The notes under the pieces: generated by a model | Told to the model about the DNA's origin: nothing | The model's input: only the letters and a program-made list of their open reading frames with translations | The model's database searches: none | Program-made: the position numbers and the translations under genes | Part shown: positions 24,610 to 36,957 of the stretch, piece by piece | How the letters are laid out: each line of letters starts with the position of its first letter | Position numbering within the stretch: the first letter of the stretch is position 1 | From: Harpalus rubripes | Taxonomy: Eukaryota; Arthropoda; Insecta; Coleoptera; Carabidae | Reading direction: 5' to 3' | Length of the DNA stretch: 64,000 nt | Assembly (NCBI GenBank): GCA_963082715.1 | Contig: OY720462.1 | Coordinates: forward strand, 2,192,501 to 2,256,500

Positions 24610-25137
24610 ATTGCCCAACAGTTTACAAAAAAACTAATTACAGGATAAAAACAGAACAAAAATAAATAAATAAATATATGAATTACACAAGTAAATAAAT
24701 ATATAAATATGAATATAAAACCATCCATGAACAACACGATTAAATACAAAACTTTAAGTAATTTGAGTTATTTGAACGTAACCATTGACTTTTTATAAAA
24801 TGTAAAGATAGAATATCGTCAATGATAAATTACCTGCTTAACAGACACCAAAGCAAATTCATGAAGACATGGCAAATACTTTGAGAAGATCTTGTCCTTA
24901 TTAGCTATTTCTGGGTGCGCCAATCTATGTTTGTAATAAAGATAGGTACCCATCCGTACAGTTGATGCTTTAACCTTTTACCAAAAGTTATCGCAGTAGC
25001 TCTCCAAGCTGTCGTAGAGAGAGCACCCCAGTGGTCACTTTTGTGCGATTTGAAAATTGGAAATCATTCTTATGTTTGCCATTGATTAGATTCGAACCCA
25101 AGCTGTTAAAACCACAACTAGACAAATTATAATACAC
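24610..25137. other. AT-rich sequence with degenerate SINE-1 pieces
   Basis: SINE-1-like stretches lie at 24905-24945 (TTTCTGGGTGCGCCAATCTA) and 25020-25065 (AGAGAGCACC, TTGTGCGATTTGAAAATTGG), plus the inverted partner of the 22260 repeat. No gene found. Confidence 0.5.
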
Positions 25138-25140
25138 TTA

Positions 25141-25552
25141 GGCCCGAGCCACACTATGCGTTTTGGCGGGACCGGTAAAACCGCATCCGGTTAAACGGGA
25201 TGGATCATATAGCGTCCACATATATCCCGCTAAACAGGACGGCAGCATTGACTACCCGATTCGGACACAGTCTGACCATTGTCTGATTAGTGCAGGGCCC
25301 AAATAGTATACGTTGTCTATTAAAAAACAAAACCAGACCCTTGTGAACGCTCGCATTATTTCCAATATGTTGTAGTTGTCATGCGGCAAATTGACCGTCC
25401 GGTCAAACCGCAACATGTTGCGGTAGTATCCGGCAACCGGACCGCAACCGCATCAGTGTGGACGCATTCATTTAAAACAATAAGTTGTTGTCTTTCCACT
25501 CAACCGGTCCCGTTAAACCGGTTCCGCCAAAACGCATAGTGTGGCCCGAGCC
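25141..25552. mobile_element. PIF/Harbinger-like MITE
   Basis: Inverted termini GGCCCGAGCCACACTATGCG and CGCATAGTGTGGCCCGAGCC extend to TTTTGGCGG/CCGCCAAAA. The flanking TTA trinucleotide is duplicated (25138-25140, 25553-25555). The interior is GC-richer than its surroundings, with many CCGGT/ACCGG motifs (ACCGGTAAAACCGC, CCGTCCGGTCAAACCGC). A 3-bp TWA target and GGC-type termini are the PIF/Harbinger pattern. No transposase. Confidence 0.75.
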
Positions 25553-25737
25553 TTACGTGCATAGATATCGACTAGTTCGCAGTTTGGAATTTAATTATTT
25601 TTTTAGAAACTAAACCTCAGATTAAAATAAAAATTATGCTGTTTGAAACATTATTTATTACGCTGTTACTAGCCCATACTATCACTAGTGCTTATTTTTT
25701 TCAACCCGGTATCAAAAACAGCGCATATTAAAAAAAA

Positions 25738-26460
25738 TCTGATGTGGCCAGCACATTACCTTCCGTCAGTTCTATGTATTTTGTACAAATTTCATACGGA
25801 AAGTTCCTTGCTAAATTAAATATTCTATTTCTTGTACATTACCTTCCGGCAGCTGCATGTATTTTATGCAAATTTCATACACAAAATTTATGTTTTAAAT
25901 TATTATTTTGTGACGTTTTCTATATACAGTGTAATGTATCTGCAGAAATAAAAGATTTATTATTATTATTATTTCTTGTACATTACCTTAAAGCAGTTGT
26001 ACGTATTTTATACAAATTTCATACAGAAAGCAAGAGATCCTATATTTCCAATAAAATTATAAGACAAACACACTATGTCAATTTCACTTGACACTGACAT
26101 CTTTCAATCAGAATTTTCTTAATATAGTAGCTGTTTTCATAGCTATAGCTACTTTATGAAATTTAATTTCTTTACAATTTTTTAACTCTATATCCATTTA
26201 ATATTAAGTATAAAATGCAGTCAAATCGTATAGAGAATAAAATATTCTTTAATATTTATAATAACATTAAATGTGAAAAAATGATATTTAACATAGTTTT
26301 TTCAAGAAAAACTGTTAAAATCTTCAAATTATGGTACTTCCGGTTGACCAATTGTAACCAAAATCTAATCAGCTCTTCATATGGATGTAACGAAGAAGTA
26401 CACGAAAAAATTATAATTTTTGTAACTGTAGTATTAGAGTTATCGCAGACGAAAATTTTG

Positions 26461-26494
<34 letters not shown>

Positions 26495-26645
26495 CCACAC
26501 ACACACACACACATACAGACATCATCGTAAAAATAGTAAATTCGTATTCTAGGGACCCTAAAACGTGCTTATTGATTAAAAACTCATCATCGAATTTTTT
26601 GACCAAAGACAATACCTTCCTTACCTAAAGGTGACGGAAGGTAAA
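25738..26645 (+). mobile_element. B-family element B4, full length
   Basis: Starts TCTGATGTGGCCAGCACATT with TTACCTTCCGTCAG. It has leader units with ATGTATTTTGTACAAATTTC, GACATCTTTCAATCAGAA, GGTACTTCCGGTTGACC, a CA array (26464-26515), CATCATCGTAAAAATAG, CTAGGGACCCTAAAACGTG and the hairpin TACCTTCC...GGAAGGTA. A small insertion near 25905-25965 lengthens the leader. Confidence 0.85.
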
Positions 26646-26861
26646 AAACTTATCATTTTTTAAGTGGTCTACGAAATGCTTTTGTTTAAAGTTTTAAATA
26701 GGTATGTGCTAATTATATTTTCTTTTTTTACAGGTATGCCAAAGATTCTAATTACCAAATTGTGAGGAAATCTAAGTCAATTATTTATCTATATCTATGT
26801 CCGTATTTTAAATAATTATAAACGGGAACGATGATCAGCTGTTCTAGGAGTTGATATTTTT

Positions 26862-27020
26862 TCGTCACATCTATATTTTCAAACTTCGGGGAAACATAAC
26901 TCACTTATTAATAGAAATTTTATCACCGGGTTTTCACCAATAGTCTTAATTTTAATTATACTTTATGATAAAATTTTATAAAAAAAAAAAAAATGGTGGA
27001 ATCCTCTGTTGCAACAAGCA
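26862..27020. repeat. Paralogous empty site of B5
   Basis: CTTATTAATAGAAATTTTAT, TTTTCACCAATAGTCTTA and AAAAAATGGTGGAATCC match both flanks of B5 (31860-31979 and 32782-32805). Here they are joined by a plain A run instead of the element. Confidence 0.85.
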
Positions 27021-28002
27021 CATTAGAAAACAAATTATTAAATACAGATTACGATACATTGAAACCTTGTTTATTAAGTAGTAACATACGGCACATTATT
27101 TACATAACACCCTGTATATTTAAGCCTAGAAACCTTGTGGTATGAAAAAAGAGTTAAGAAAATGTCTATATTACAACTGTTTCATAATAACAGGCTCTTT
27201 CCAAAGACTAAAAAGTAAAAAGCAAGCTAATATTATTCTTTCGTCAAAGCAACTTCTGAAACAGAAAAAAATCTACACAAACAACTGCTGAACGTCAGTC
27301 TCTGTAAAGAGATAAGGCCATCAACACATCTTTCAGCATTAACCTTTCAGTACGCTGAAAGCTGAAGCCTAAAAGATTATTCATCATTTTGTCAGGAATT
27401 TTCAGCGGTGTATTCATGCACTTTTTAACTTTATTTATTATGAGGTGATTTCAGCAATTCTGAAGAATTCAAAAAGTTTTAATGCGGTTAATGAAAATAT
27501 AAAGACATATAACATATAACATTAACTGTTTCAAAAATAAAGTAAAATGATTCATAACCTGTCAGATTTAATGATACATATGTATTAACAATATTCTTTC
27601 ATTTTCTATTTAAGTATTTTGTAATTCTTTTTTGAACCAGTGGAATTTTTGCTGCTCTGGTTTTTATAATAAAAATATGTTACCTATGTCTACTTTTAAG
27701 TATAATATATGTATATGTAGCTATTTAAATGAATAATTGCGGCTTTGTGAAATAAAATTTAAACAGCTTTTTATGTTTATTTTTCTCCTGAAATTTTGTT
27801 TTAAAATGCTGGTACAAGTATAATTTCAGTGCTGTAATCCGTATACTATTTATTCAGGTCTTAAATTTTCTGGATAAATAATTAAATAATTATTTTATTT
27901 GTTATCCACTTTATTAACACCACCTATTACTTTTTAAAATTAATCTTTATTTATTCGTCGTCAAAAAAGTATAGACTGATGCTTTTCCTTAGAAATATTT
28001 TT
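27021..28002. other. AT-rich sequence, nothing recognised
   Basis: One CACCCTGTATATT foldback-tip motif at 27108. No gene found. Confidence 0.45.
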
Positions 28003-28780
28003 AAATACAAATACATATATTCATGTCTCACTACAAAATAATTCTCACATATATTTGCAAAATCTATGGGATATTTTAATATAAATTATGTACAATACAT
28101 ACATTTTCTGTATATTTAATATCCTGAAATTTTCTTTTTCTTTATATTCGTCATTTTTTCGCAAATTCCTTTTATATTTTTTTTACGTATATTCTTTTGC
28201 GTTGTTGACTTTTTTTTATTTTCATAATCTTCATAATAATGTACAAATATTTTTGACAGTGGCATACAAATATTTTTGACAGTGGCATACAAATATTTTT
28301 GACAGTGACATTTGTGTGTCAATTACAAACATTTGAATTTCTTGCCTTGAAGTAGTTTGATCTGAGAATTTTTACATCAAATTATTTTATATGCATTTCT
28401 TTATCTCTAAATCTATAGAAGATATAATAATGAATTTATCTTTATCGAATAAAGAATTTAACGTTCTTTAATATAAGTATTTACATACATTTTCGATAAA
28501 CAATATTTAGATGATTTTTTTCTTGTAACTACTACTTCCGGTTATCCAATTGTTACCAAAACTTAATCAACTCTTCCCATTATTGTTAGATTGAGGAATC
28601 CGTAGTTAAAAATATCTTAAGTCTTATAGTATTTGAGAAATCGTGAATCCAACATCCACACACACATACGGACATCATCGTAAAAATGTTATAATCAGAT
28701 TCTAGGTGTGCTTATTCAGTAAAATCTGGATACGCGATTTTTAGCATGAATACAATACCTCTCTTAGCGTGAGGTAAAAA
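28003..28780 (+). mobile_element. C-family element C2, 5'-truncated
   Basis: It is collinear with C1 in reverse: CATATTCATGTCTCACTAC, three copies of TTTTTGACAGTGGCATACAA, ACTTCCGGTTATCCAATTG, TGGATACGCGATTTTTAGC and the hairpin ACCTCTCTTAGCGTGAGGTA (one stem mismatch). The CTAGGGACC block is partly deleted (ATTCTAGGTGTGC). Confidence 0.75.
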
Positions 28781-29876
28781 TTGATTAATATCCTGAAACA
28801 GACTGGCTAGTAGTGTAAAATACTATTTTGGGCGCAAAACTCTGTTTCAATATTTGGGAAATATTATTGTTTTTATTCATGCATACCCAAAAATGGGTAA
28901 GTTATAGGGCTTTAAACTTTTTTACATTGCATTCGTCGTATTTCGAACTAAATATGTATCAATAATAATTATTAAATATTTTCCAAAATATAATTTTCAA
29001 CCCACATTTTTATTCATAAAAATTAATCCAGTTAGGCCCGATCCTACCATCTTTAGTTAAAGTGACAATTTATTAACCATTAGTTAAGAATTAAACTGAA
29101 GGTTAGAAGCGATGCGAACAACAGTTTTAACTGTCATTTTAACTAAAGGTGTTAAGAGCGAGTCTTAGTTATTTTGAAACTAAGAAATGTAAAAGTGTCT
29201 GTAAAATCGAATGGTGATATAGCCATGTTCATACCTCTACCCATTTGTGGGTAATTGTTACATTTATTCATGCCAAACACCACAAATCAAAATAATTTTG
29301 TTGTATTATTCAAATTTTCATTTATTTAATCTTCTGTTGAGTGCTGTAACTTTGCCAAACATTACAAAATCTCTCTGTTCATTTCCACAAAGCCAGCAAG
29401 TGGTGTGCGTAGGTGCGAATACAAAAGCTTCGAGCTTGTACATCAAATTCATACTTTATACAATTGAAAACATAAATAGGTGATTCTGCATCGAGGCAAT
29501 TTTGAATGTTCACCGAAGCAGAAATTATATTAATCTATACTGATGTTTACAAAAGAGAGATATTTGAGCCGTTATTACAGTAGACAGCAATGCCTGAAAA
29601 AATTGATTGTGAATTTCAAACAAAAGAGCGAAAGTAGAACACATTTTGATGTAAATAATAAATATAACATGATGGTATTTTTATCCATTATGCGATGAAT
29701 TACTCCGCATTATGTAGATTTTGGTAATGACGATGAACGTTAGTTCGAACAACTGGTTAAACATGATGGAAGTTTCTAGAATCTAATATCGAATTTAGCC
29801 AGAAAAAGTGTAATGTAATTCAAGCTTTATGCTGCAAAATTGTTCTTACCACCTTTGGTTAAAGCTAACTGGAAGC
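28781..29876. other. AT-rich sequence with a degenerate inverted pair
   Basis: CTTTAGTTAAAGTGACA (29062) and TTTTAACTAAAGGTGTT (29136) are inverted and may mark an old Harbinger-like MITE (about 29033-29172). Otherwise nothing recognised. Confidence 0.45.
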
Positions 29877-29878
29877 AT

Positions 29879-30850
29879 GGGCGTAGCTAGGGGGGGGGGG
29901 GGGGAGCAAGAGTGGGCAATGCCCACCCTAGAAAGCTCTTATACCAATTTTCATAAGTTTTGAACAACTACTACAATCTCCAGAAGGAAAAGTCTGAAAT
30001 GGCCAAAAATCGCAAAAAATCTCAAGTGTACCCATTGCGATTTTTTCAGTTTTTGACGATTTTAAAGAATGTTTAATAATAAATGTATCCGTTGGAATAT
30101 TTTGATGAAAATTGGTATACTTATGGTTTTTGGTACGAGGAATTTACTGGTGAGGTCGTTGAAGGTGTACCGCACATCCATTTTTGGGTATGAGGATGGT
30201 GTAGGTTAAAAATAGGTGGAATTTTTTTAAAAATTAAAAATTCTGAAAATTTGTATTTAAGTAGTTTAAAGGGTGTAGATTTAAGATTTTAAAACCACAG
30301 GTCAATATCTCTTTTCGTGTCCGAGATATTCGTCCTCAAAACTTTGCTCAAAAATGCCCATTTTTGGGTCATATCCCAAAAATGGTCAATTATACACCGC
30401 TGGCGATATCACCATTAGATTCTACGAGCAAAATTACATAAGCCTACCAATTTTCATAATTATTGAACAACTATTACAATCTCCAGAAGGAAAAGTCTGA
30501 AAATAGCCAAAAATCGCAAAAAATCTAAGGTGTACCCCTTGGGATTTTTTCAGTTTTTGATGATTTTAAGGAATGTTTAATAATTAATGTATCCGTTGGA
30601 ATATTTTGATGAAAATTGGTATACTTATGGTTTTTGGTACGAGGAATTTACTGGTGAAGTCGTTGAAGGTGTACCGCACACCCATTTTTGGGTATGAGGG
30701 TGGTGTGGTTTAAAAAAGGATCGAAATTTTTTAAAAAATTAAAAATTCTGAAAATTTTTATTTAATTAGATTGAAGGGTGTAGATTTAAGATTTTAAAAC
30801 CACAGGTCGATATCTCTTTTCTTTTTCGAGATATTCCATATTTTTTACAA
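29879..30850. repeat. About 503-bp tandem duplication after a poly-G hAT-like end
   Basis: GGGCGTAGCTAGGGGGG resembles a hAT terminus. The unit starting CCAATTTTCATAA at 29944 repeats at 30447, with shared CAATCTCCAGAAGGAAAAGT, TTTGGTACGAGGAATTTACT and GAAGGTGTACCGCACA. The second unit is shorter. No ORF. Confidence 0.72.
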
Positions 30851-30892
30851 GATAGTGAATACTCCCTTTCTCTCGGTTATTATTGCATATAT

Positions 30893-31434
30893 ATCATTTT
30901 TTCACATTTAATGTTATTATAAATATTATAAATATTAAAGAACATTATATTCACTATACATACAAGAAATTTAGAATCTTTTGCAAGGAACTTTGTGTAT
31001 GGATTTAAGAGAAAATACATAGGCATTTACGAAAATTCTACCGGTAGATACCGCATCTACCGACTGTGTTCAAAAACACAAGTCGAAAATTGTTGAATAT
31101 CTACCAGATCCATCTACCGGATTCATGAAGAATCTAACCTCAAAAAAAATAAGTGATGCAAAGCGAAGCGCGCGCGTTCAGTAAAAATGTGTTCAAAGTA
31201 GGACCCTGCTCAATTTGTTAACTACATCAAATTTCTAACCTGTTTAAAATTTTCAATTTTTTTCATAGGTTATGGATTTACCCTATTTACCACTTGCGTT
31301 CTTAAAATATCGATTCCGGCAACTATACCGTGATAAAAAGCTGTTTACCGGTAACAGTCCACCGGTAGAATTTTCGTAAATACCTCATATAACTGACGAA
31401 AGGTTATGTGCTGGCTACATCAGATTTTTTTAAA
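30893..31434 (-). mobile_element. B-family fragment B8 carrying MITE-X copy 2
   Basis: The 5' end TCTGATGTAGCCAGCACAT lies at 31434, then ACCTTTCGTCAGTTATATG, MITE-X, TATGTATTTTCTC and TGCAAAAGATTCTAAATTTC. It then skips to the internal ATATTTATAATAACATTAAA segment. The 3' half is missing. Confidence 0.7.
31021..31385. mobile_element. MITE-X copy 2
   Basis: Termini AGGCATTTACGAAAATTCTA and TAGAATTTTCGTAAATACCT are inverted. TATG flanks both sides. It is collinear with copy 1 at 5526 in the same position and orientation relative to the host B element. Confidence 0.8.
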
Positions 31435-31979
31435 TGGAATGGATTTTTTAGGCCCATTCGATAGAGTATTTTTTTCTGAATAGGGGATTACAGCTCAATC
31501 GAATTAAGAAAAATTAGTAAAAATGAAATTAGATGCTTAATAATGAATATTAATAAAGAAATAAAATAATCTAATTGAAATACTTCGGAAATAAGGGGGT
31601 TTTTGTTTTAGCAGCTCGTCACTCATATGAAATCCATATATATTACTTTGATTGGCGACTCAAAGACCACCTATAAATACATAACGAATACCGAGTTAGG
31701 CGGTGGAGTCTACTACCAATGGAAGTAGACAAATTCAAATAGCGGACACGTGGCTACCAGTCCAGTACTGCAATATAATTTTAAAATAGCATACATTTGA
31801 AGAACATTTTAGATCCACGAAGACAGCAGTTTTATATAAAAACTTATATTCGTGACGTCACATTTATATTTTCAAAATTCGGGGGACCATAACTCGCTTA
31901 TTAATAGGAATTTTTCACCGGATTTTCACCAATAGTCTTAGTTTTACTATACTTTCTGATGAAATTATATTTAAAAAAA
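31435..31979. other. AT-rich sequence between B8 and B5
   Basis: 31435-31490 is a piece of the FB1 arm (GGCCCATTCGATAGAGTATT). 31860-31979 is the left flank of B5, shared with 26862-26990. No gene. Confidence 0.55.
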
Positions 31980-32559
31980 TCTGATGTGGCCAGCACATTA
32001 CCTTCCGTCAGTTCTATGTATTTTGTACAAATTTCATACAGAAAGTTCCTTATTGCTAAAGATTATATTTCTTGTACTTTACCTTCCGGCAGTTGCATAT
32101 ATTTTATGCAAATTCCATACAATTTATAGCAAAAGATCCCATATTTCCAGTAAAAGTATAAGACAAACACACTATGTCAATTTCACTTGACACTGACATC
32201 TTTCAATCAAAATTTTCTTAATATAGTAGCTGTTTCCATAGCTATGGCTACTTTATGAAATTTAATTTCTTTATAATTTATTAACTCTATATCCGTTTAA
32301 TATTAAGTATAAAATACAGTCAAATCGTATAGAGAATAAAATATTCTTTAATATTTATAATAACATTAAATGTGAAAAAATGATATTTAACATAGTTTTT
32401 TCAAGAAAAACTGTTAAAATCTTCAAATGAGGGTACTTCCGGTTATCCAATTCTAACCAAAATCTAATCAGCTCTTCACATGGATGTAACAAAGAGAAAT
32501 ACGAAAGAATTATAACTTTTATAATTGTAGTATTAGAGTTATCGCAGACGAAAATTTTG

Positions 32560-32649
<90 letters not shown>

Positions 32650-32786
32650 ACATACAGACATCATCGTAAAAATAGTAAAATCGTATTCTAGGGACCCGAA
32701 AACGTGCTTATTCATCAAAAAATCACCACCGAATTTTTTGACCAAAGACAATACCTTCCTTACCTAAAGGTGACGGAAGGTAAAAA
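31980..32786 (+). mobile_element. B-family element B5, full length with known empty site
   Basis: Starts TCTGATGTGGCCAGCACATT. All B blocks are present in order, with the CA array at 32561-32653, and it ends in the hairpin TACCTTCC...GGAAGGTA plus AAAAA. Comparison with 26862-27020 fixes the ends within an A run and shows no obvious additional target duplication. Confidence 0.9.
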
Positions 32787-33315
32787 TGGTGGAATCCCCT
32801 ATTCAACCATGTAATCATTTTATATCCAAAATATAACAAAAATATTGAAAAAAATGCAATTGAAATTTAAATAAATTTTATTTTTATAGTTATTTTTCAG
32901 TGGGCTATGCATGAAAAACAAAATTTCTATTTGTCAATTTGAATTATTTAGTGCATAATTCTTATTTTTGCTATTTATAAAGATATAAACAAATATATGT
33001 TTCGTTTTAAGTTAGGTACAATTTTTTTCTAGTAGCTAAGTATGGTTTCTCTACGAAATAGATATCAATTTGGGGCAATTTAGAGTAGGTAGGTACTTCA
33101 CTTTCCATTTAAGTGGGCTCTGCATTGAAGTGACAATAGAGCATCGGCAGGAAAGCGCGGGAGATGCAAATGTGAGCAAAATGAGGCAATCTGTACAATA
33201 AATGCGTCAATACTTAGACTAGTCCAGAATAGGAATTAAGAAAATTTGCAATAAGTACTAATAAATTTTTAAAATCATGACATTTGAACTAATAATCAAC
33301 ATATTGTAACACATT
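32787..33315. other. AT-rich sequence, nothing recognised
   Basis: No gene or repeat identified. Confidence 0.45.
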
Positions 33316-33427
33316 AGGTTTGTTCGTTTCGCACCCTTGCGTCTACGGTTTCTTGCCGCGTCCATATACTTTGTATGGAGGCGGCAGTAAACAGTAGACG
33401 CAAAGTAGCGAAACGAACAGACCTAAT
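33316..33427. mobile_element. Miniature hairpin element (about 110 bp)
   Basis: Near-complete palindrome: AGGTTTGTTCGTTTCGCACC pairs with AGCGAAACGAACAGACCT, TTGCGTCTAC with GTAGACGCAA, and TGCCGCGTCCATA with TATGGAGGCGGCA. The axis is near 33370. Non-coding; either a tiny MITE or a structured locus. Confidence 0.65.
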
Positions 33428-33665
33428 AAAACATTTAAAAAATATATTATATGAGTCCTGTAAATATGAACGGGTTGAAAATGTTTATGTAGGGGTTGTC
33501 TAGAAATATTGTTATAGATATACCTATAATAAAATAGGCTAAACAAATTTTAAAAGAGCTGTTAAAAATATTAATAAAATTAAAGGATATACCTCATTGA
33601 TTTATTTTGAAAATTATTGATTTAAAAAGTGGATGCATCTGAATAAAATAATAGACATACCTCGG

Positions 33666-34813
33666 TCAGTGCCGGCTTAACGGGGGGGGGGGGCTTTTGG
33701 GGTCTATACCCCCGGCGGTAGATACGTAAAGGGAGGTACACCGAGCAGAGCGCGTTCTTAAATTATTTTAAATAAAAAAACTAATTAAAGCAAATTTAAG
33801 AGCCAGGGGAAAAAGGATGAATGTCCATTTTCTAGCAAAATGAGATAATTGGTACTTAAGATTGAAGGTGGGCGTTTTTAAATGGTATGTGTAAAGGAGG
33901 CAAAACGATAACAATCCTAAGATATAGGTCTCAGAAATTGTAAGACAAGATCTAAAAAGGATGACAGTCCAAGCGTCAGATGAATGTTCGATAGCGATAT
34001 GCGCAAATTATAATTTGGTCAGCCGATTTCTGTTCAGTACTCGTACTGAACAGAAATTTGTTAAGCTAAGAGCGGTGGTGTCAGTGACTATCTGATGAGA
34101 TTCCGTAACTCAGTAGTTAATTTTTAGCAACGGGTTAAAAATTTAACCAATTAAGTACCTGTGTTAACAATATAACAAATAATTGGATACAATTTTAAAC
34201 CAGTTGCTAAAAATTAACCACTAAATTACACAATTAATAAAACCACCAAATGACGCAAAAAGTTTGGACGAGTGACTGATGTAGCGAAAAATCTCTGACT
34301 GCAAAATCGTGAAACTTGTGAAGATTTTTCCTGCGAACATTTGAAATGTTCTATTCACCAGCGTTTTAGAACCAATTCGAAAATAACTTGTCATTGATTT
34401 TCAAAAATATGGGAGTTCACGGACTTTCATAATTTTTACCTATAGTCTATTCCACGAGACCTTTTATTAAACTAGGACTTCAAACCGAATCGAAAATCGT
34501 AAACCAGCTAAAATAACGGAGAAATTCTGTTAGGTCCCACATAAGTTGAAACTTGACCCATCTGTGGGTATAATAATTTTCAGAAATGGCCAATCTGAGT
34601 TTCGAAATAATATTAATACACTTTGTCATTCCAAAAGCATTAGATGGGGTTTGAAACTTTAAATTCGTGTAATAGAAAAACAAAATTTTTAACATTTATC
34701 TTTTTCCCCTGGCTCTTGGCAGTTTGATGTTGGAAAAACAATTTTTTCTTTGTTGAGAATGGCGGTTTTTAAAAGTTAGCCCCGGGCGGCAAAATGTCTT
34801 AAGTCGGCACTGA
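33666..34813. mobile_element. hAT-like non-autonomous element
   Basis: Termini TCAGTGCCGGCTTAA and TTAAGTCGGCACTGA are inverted. Flanking TACCTCGG and TACCTCTC agree at six of eight bases. A poly-G run follows the left terminus. TTAAGAGCCAGGGGAAAAAG near the left and TTTTCCCCTGGCTCTT near the right are also inverted. No transposase domain seen. Confidence 0.75.
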
Positions 34814-35271
34814 TACCTCTCTGTAATACTCATAAACCCTTGCCTGTAACAAAACGTATCCCACATTGGATGTAATACACTATTACTATTTGCACCTGAG
34901 GGAAAATTATTTCAATACGTCCCTGTTTCACATTAAGTCCTCAGTTCTCACTGATAAAGTGCTATAATGACAACATAATGAACAATATCATTTGTGTGGA
35001 TCGATGTGGACTTTAGATGTTACAGTTCACGAGTGCGAACATTACGGGACACACTAAAGCCTTTATTAACATGTGAGTGAAAAGAAGAATTAATCGCATT
35101 AGATAGCTTTTTATCACGCCTTTTTATAGGGGAGATAAAAACTAAGTTCTTTCATTATCACAAAATAAATGTTGTCTATTAACAATACTTTTTATTTTAT
35201 TAGCCTTCAAAAAAACAAAATTTCTATTATCAAAGTTTAGAAAAACTTAATATAGTAACAATAATATATCA
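34814..35271. other. Sequence with no recognised gene
   Basis: No recognised exon, RNA gene or repeat. Confidence 0.4.
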
Positions 35272-35336
35272 TCACGGCATTGCTGAGTGTACCAATCTAC
35301 TTTATGCACAGATATCGATAATGATAATGGTGATAT
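35272..35336 (-). mobile_element. SINE-1 tail fragment
   Basis: TATCATCACGGCATTGCTGAG and CAGATATCGATAATGAT match the 3' part of SINE-1. Its interrupted end is the insertion point of PLE1. Confidence 0.65.
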
Positions 35337-36548
35337 GAGAAATATTCGTTTTCCGGGAATGGACTGTGTCATATTTTGAGTCAGAGCTCAACGTTTTGCC
35401 CGCAGTCGTGTCTTCAGGAGCAAGGGGGATAGTACTGTCTTAAACAAGGTTACCCGACGTTTCAACCACGCTAGAGGCCGAGTTTAAGCAACAAGAGGGG
35501 GAGACTCAGTTTACAAGGTTACCCGACGTCTAAACCACGCTAGAGGCCAAATAAACCAAGTGACGAAAGGAAGGCCGAGAAAATCTCTGAACCTGATATC
35601 CTACAGCAGGAGCTTGACAACATCAGACATAGTTTAATCCAGAACAACTATGACGTAAAATAATCAATAATGTAATTCATAGATAATTAAACCCTTTACC
35701 CAAAAAACCCGTGGATACCTCGTTCGAAACATTTGCATCTATCCCTTACATTAAAGGATTCTCGGATAAAATAGGTAGAATTCTTAATAAAAACAATATT
35801 AAGGTCTTTTTCAAACCTTCACAAAAAATCTCAGTAATACTCCCCCAAACTAAAGATAAACGCGAACCCTTGTCGTCACCCGGTGTTTATAGTATTCGTT
35901 GTTCTTGCGGCACAGTATACATAGGTGAAACAGGAAGGAGTGTTCACACTATATTGTCAGAACACAAACGCTGTCTGCGTAATGGTATGGTATTAACATA
36001 TGCGGTCGCAGAACACCAACACAACACAGGACATAACATCTTATTTGAAAATTCCCGCATTTTAGCTCCTGTCCCTGAGTTTTACAGACGTAAATACAGG
36101 GATACTTTAGAAATATGGAAACATCCTAATAACATCAATCGGGATTATGGCTATTTCTTGAGTGGAAACCTGTGATTCTCGGAACACGACACGCCCAATC
36201 TACCATTACGAACTCGATTCCCATTGGTCCTCATTAGCTTTGCTCATCTACCGTATCTTTAGATTAGTATATAACTGTCTTCTCGGCCTTCATTTCGTCA
36301 CTTGGTTTATTTGGCCTCTAGCGTGGTTTACACGTCGGGTAACTTTGTAAACTGAGTCTCCCCCTCTTGTTGCATAAACTCGGCCTCTAGCGTGGTTCAC
36401 ACGTCGGATAACCTTGTTTACTATCCCCCCTTGCTCCTGAAGATGCCCCATACGACTGCGGGCGAAACATTGAGCTCTACACAGTCCATTCCCGGAAAAC
36501 GAATATTTCTCATGACTCAGACTGTGGAAGCCTACGCAATTATTTCAT
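35337..36548 (+). mobile_element. Penelope-like element derivative PLE1 with inverted arms
   Basis: The left arm starts GAGAAATATTCGTTTTCC. The right arm is its reverse complement and continues with GACTCAGACTGTGGAAGCCT and GCAATTATTTCAT, the 35-40-bp extension, here on the right. AATGGTGATAT (35326-35336) and AATGATGATAT (36549-36559) form an 11-bp target duplication with one mismatch. Each arm contains a duplicated ACGCTAGAGGCC motif. Inverted pseudo-LTRs with a one-sided extension are a known Penelope feature. Confidence 0.88.
35585..36175 (+). pseudogene. Penelope-like ORF remnant: RT tail plus GIY-YIG endonuclease
   Basis: An RT-tail-like stretch (EPDILQQELDNIRHSLIQNN) runs into in-frame stops and a frameshift. 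It is followed by an open frame from 35711: PYIKGFSDKIGRIL, FKPSQKISVILPQTK, then the endonuclease SPGVYSIRCSCGTVYIGETG. GIY-YIG is present as GVY and VYIG with the PLE-typical CxC between. HTILSEHK has Ile where copy 2 has Arg (HTRLSEHK). The finger and palm of the RT are absent, so it cannot be autonomous. Confidence 0.85.
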
Positions 36549-36559
36549 AATGATGATAT

Positions 36560-36957
36560 ATTCATACTGTGTAAGAGCTCTCATTACTGGCAAGAAGAAT
36601 GCACCACAAGCATCACTTTTGTGCCATTTAAAATCCGAAAAATTTTGTTTGCGAATCTAGAGATGGCAAAAAGATATTATATATGTGTTGTGTCAATATC
36701 ATTTTTTACAAATATAATTTTAACGGTTGAGTTATTTAAAAGATAACCTTCGTTTCTTTTACCAGATATTCGTTATGAAAATCTTCATGGTTTACTGAAC
36801 ATTTCATCCATTTCAGTGCAGAGAGTAATTGAATTTTTTTTCTTTGCAATCGATTGTAAATTGTTAGTTTTTGTTTAACGTTCCCATGACTGTAAACAAC
36901 AAATGTTTTGTTTATTTTGTTGTCAGTAGTTTCATACCTAGCAACGTCAAAAAATAT
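36560..36957. other. AT-rich sequence with a degenerate SINE-1 body piece
   Basis: Around 36600-36640, GAATGCACCACAAGCATCAC and TTTTGTGCCATTTAAAATCC resemble the SINE-1 body. Otherwise nothing. Confidence 0.5.
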
